Positions 12,567 through 13,099 of a stretch of 13,099 bases of DNA are shown here, in pieces. This DNA is from JBBAFM01 sp041655415 (GTDB lineage Bacteria > Bacillota > Clostridia > Peptostreptococcales > JAAYPU01), in assembly GCA_964429195.1 (NCBI GenBank), contig CAYSBC010000048.1, positions 1-13,099 on the forward strand, read 5' to 3'. Under the pieces are notes generated by a model. The model saw only the letters and a list, made by a program, of their open reading frames with translations. It did not search any database and was not told the DNA's origin. Within the stretch, counting starts at the first letter, position 1. Every line of letters starts with the position of its first letter. The position numbers and the translations under genes were made by a program.

Positions 12567-13099
12567 TATCTTTCCCTCCTTTTTCGGTCATATAGATGAA
12601 TAAATCCTGTAGTGATGGATGAGAAAATTCAAGGCCTGCCTTTTCCCCAGCAAGGCGATCCTTTTCTGACAGCTCCCCAAATAATATAACCTCTTTCTGT
12701 CGTCCTAAGGTCCTATGGGACAGGATTTCATGACTGCTTGTGAAACTGTCAACAACTTCAGTCAATCCTGTTATGGCTGTTCCTTTTGAGCGCAAGTTAT
12801 CACAATCGTCGTAGGCTATGATGTGACCTTTGTTAATAATGATGGCCTCGCTGAAAAGCCCTTCCATCTCATTGACAAAATGTGTTGAAAATAAAATAAG
12901 CTTTGGTCTTTTCATATAGTCTGATAAAAGTTCATTAATAAACAGTTTGCGCATGGCAGCATCCATTCCAAGATAGGCCTCGTCATAAAGAGTAACCGGT
13001 GTCTGTCCGGCTAACCCGATAATCACGTGAATTGCTGAGCGCATACCATGGCTTCAATTCTCCATTTTTTTATTGACCGGACCCTCCAAATACCTTATC
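12559..13099 (-). pseudogene. YtrB-like ABC transporter ATPase, C-terminal part, with an in-frame TGA in the signature motif
   Basis: From the window edge the minus-strand frame reads IRYLEGPVNKKMEN, then TGA (13054-13056), then SHGMRSAIHVIIGLAGQTPV and on to the stop at 12559. In YtrB-type ATPases the signature is LS(K/H)GM, so the TGA stands where the first residue (usually Leu) belongs. TTA or TTG to TGA is a single-base change. After it come Walker B VTLYDEAYLGMDA (with DEA in place of DEP), the switch His in FSTH and a C-terminal domain to EKGGKDND. Walker A is beyond the edge. Translation from the ATG at 13044 would lack Walker A and most of the signature and could not hydrolyse ATP. 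There is no Shine-Dalgarno site before 13044. Either the gene is a recent nonsense pseudogene or the base is an error, because the rest is intact. Confidence 0.75.

Overview
The window looks like a chromosomal segment of an AT-rich, low-GC Gram-positive anaerobe, probably of the Clostridia (Alkaliphilus/Clostridium-like). The basis is base composition, strong AGGAGG-type ribosome sites, TTG starts, sigma-A promoters with 17-bp spacers, and the protein types. No rRNA, tRNA, CRISPR array or transposase was seen.

Bases 1-5880 form an iron-centred block. After the frameshifted tail of an unrecognised gene comes a short DtxR-family repressor (394-765) that keeps the DtxR-type metal ligands Met, Cys, Glu and His. 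Two ABC exporter-fold half-transporters follow (1042-2811 and 2817-4540). They are paired like YbtP/YbtQ or IrtA/IrtB, and the second is frameshifted at a run of eight A. Next come a small DUF2325 protein (4830-5111) and a cysteine-free DUF2249-CMD protein (5194-5880). The transporter pair and the DUF2325 gene are each preceded by nearly the same control region: a sigma-A promoter whose -10 box lies inside a GTTAG-N6-CTAAC-like palindrome, then a hairpin, then a second such palindrome 71-72 bp further on. I infer that these four sites are operators of the adjacent repressor, so that iron represses both units.

Bases 5881-6805 hold an antibiotic-resistance-type ABC-F gene (Lsa/Vga-like). It still has an extended -10 promoter and a strong leader terminator, but two internal deletions have ruined it. 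Bases 6848-9481 are a co-directional run with a near-consensus promoter: a uracil-DNA-glycosylase-superfamily protein, RsgA and exonuclease III. This is a DNA-repair and ribosome-assembly set.

On the minus strand, 9483-10622 encodes an AI-2E/PerM-family membrane protein whose stop codon lies one base from that of exonuclease III. Its promoter overlaps a plus-strand promoter that leads into a pair of mutually exclusive hairpins and then a relic of an ABC transporter ATPase (to 11102). A complete ferritin gene (11261-11740) follows, and a strong bidirectional terminator separates it from a minus-strand ABC pair. That pair is a 200-aa membrane subunit and the C-terminal part of a YtrB-like ATPase, with an in-frame TGA inside its signature motif.

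Four of the six ABC ATPase genes here are damaged, and one more gene, at the left edge, is frameshifted. This could be real gene decay or, for the single-base lesions, sequencing error. The most interesting feature is the duplicated dual-operator control region and the small iron regulon it implies.
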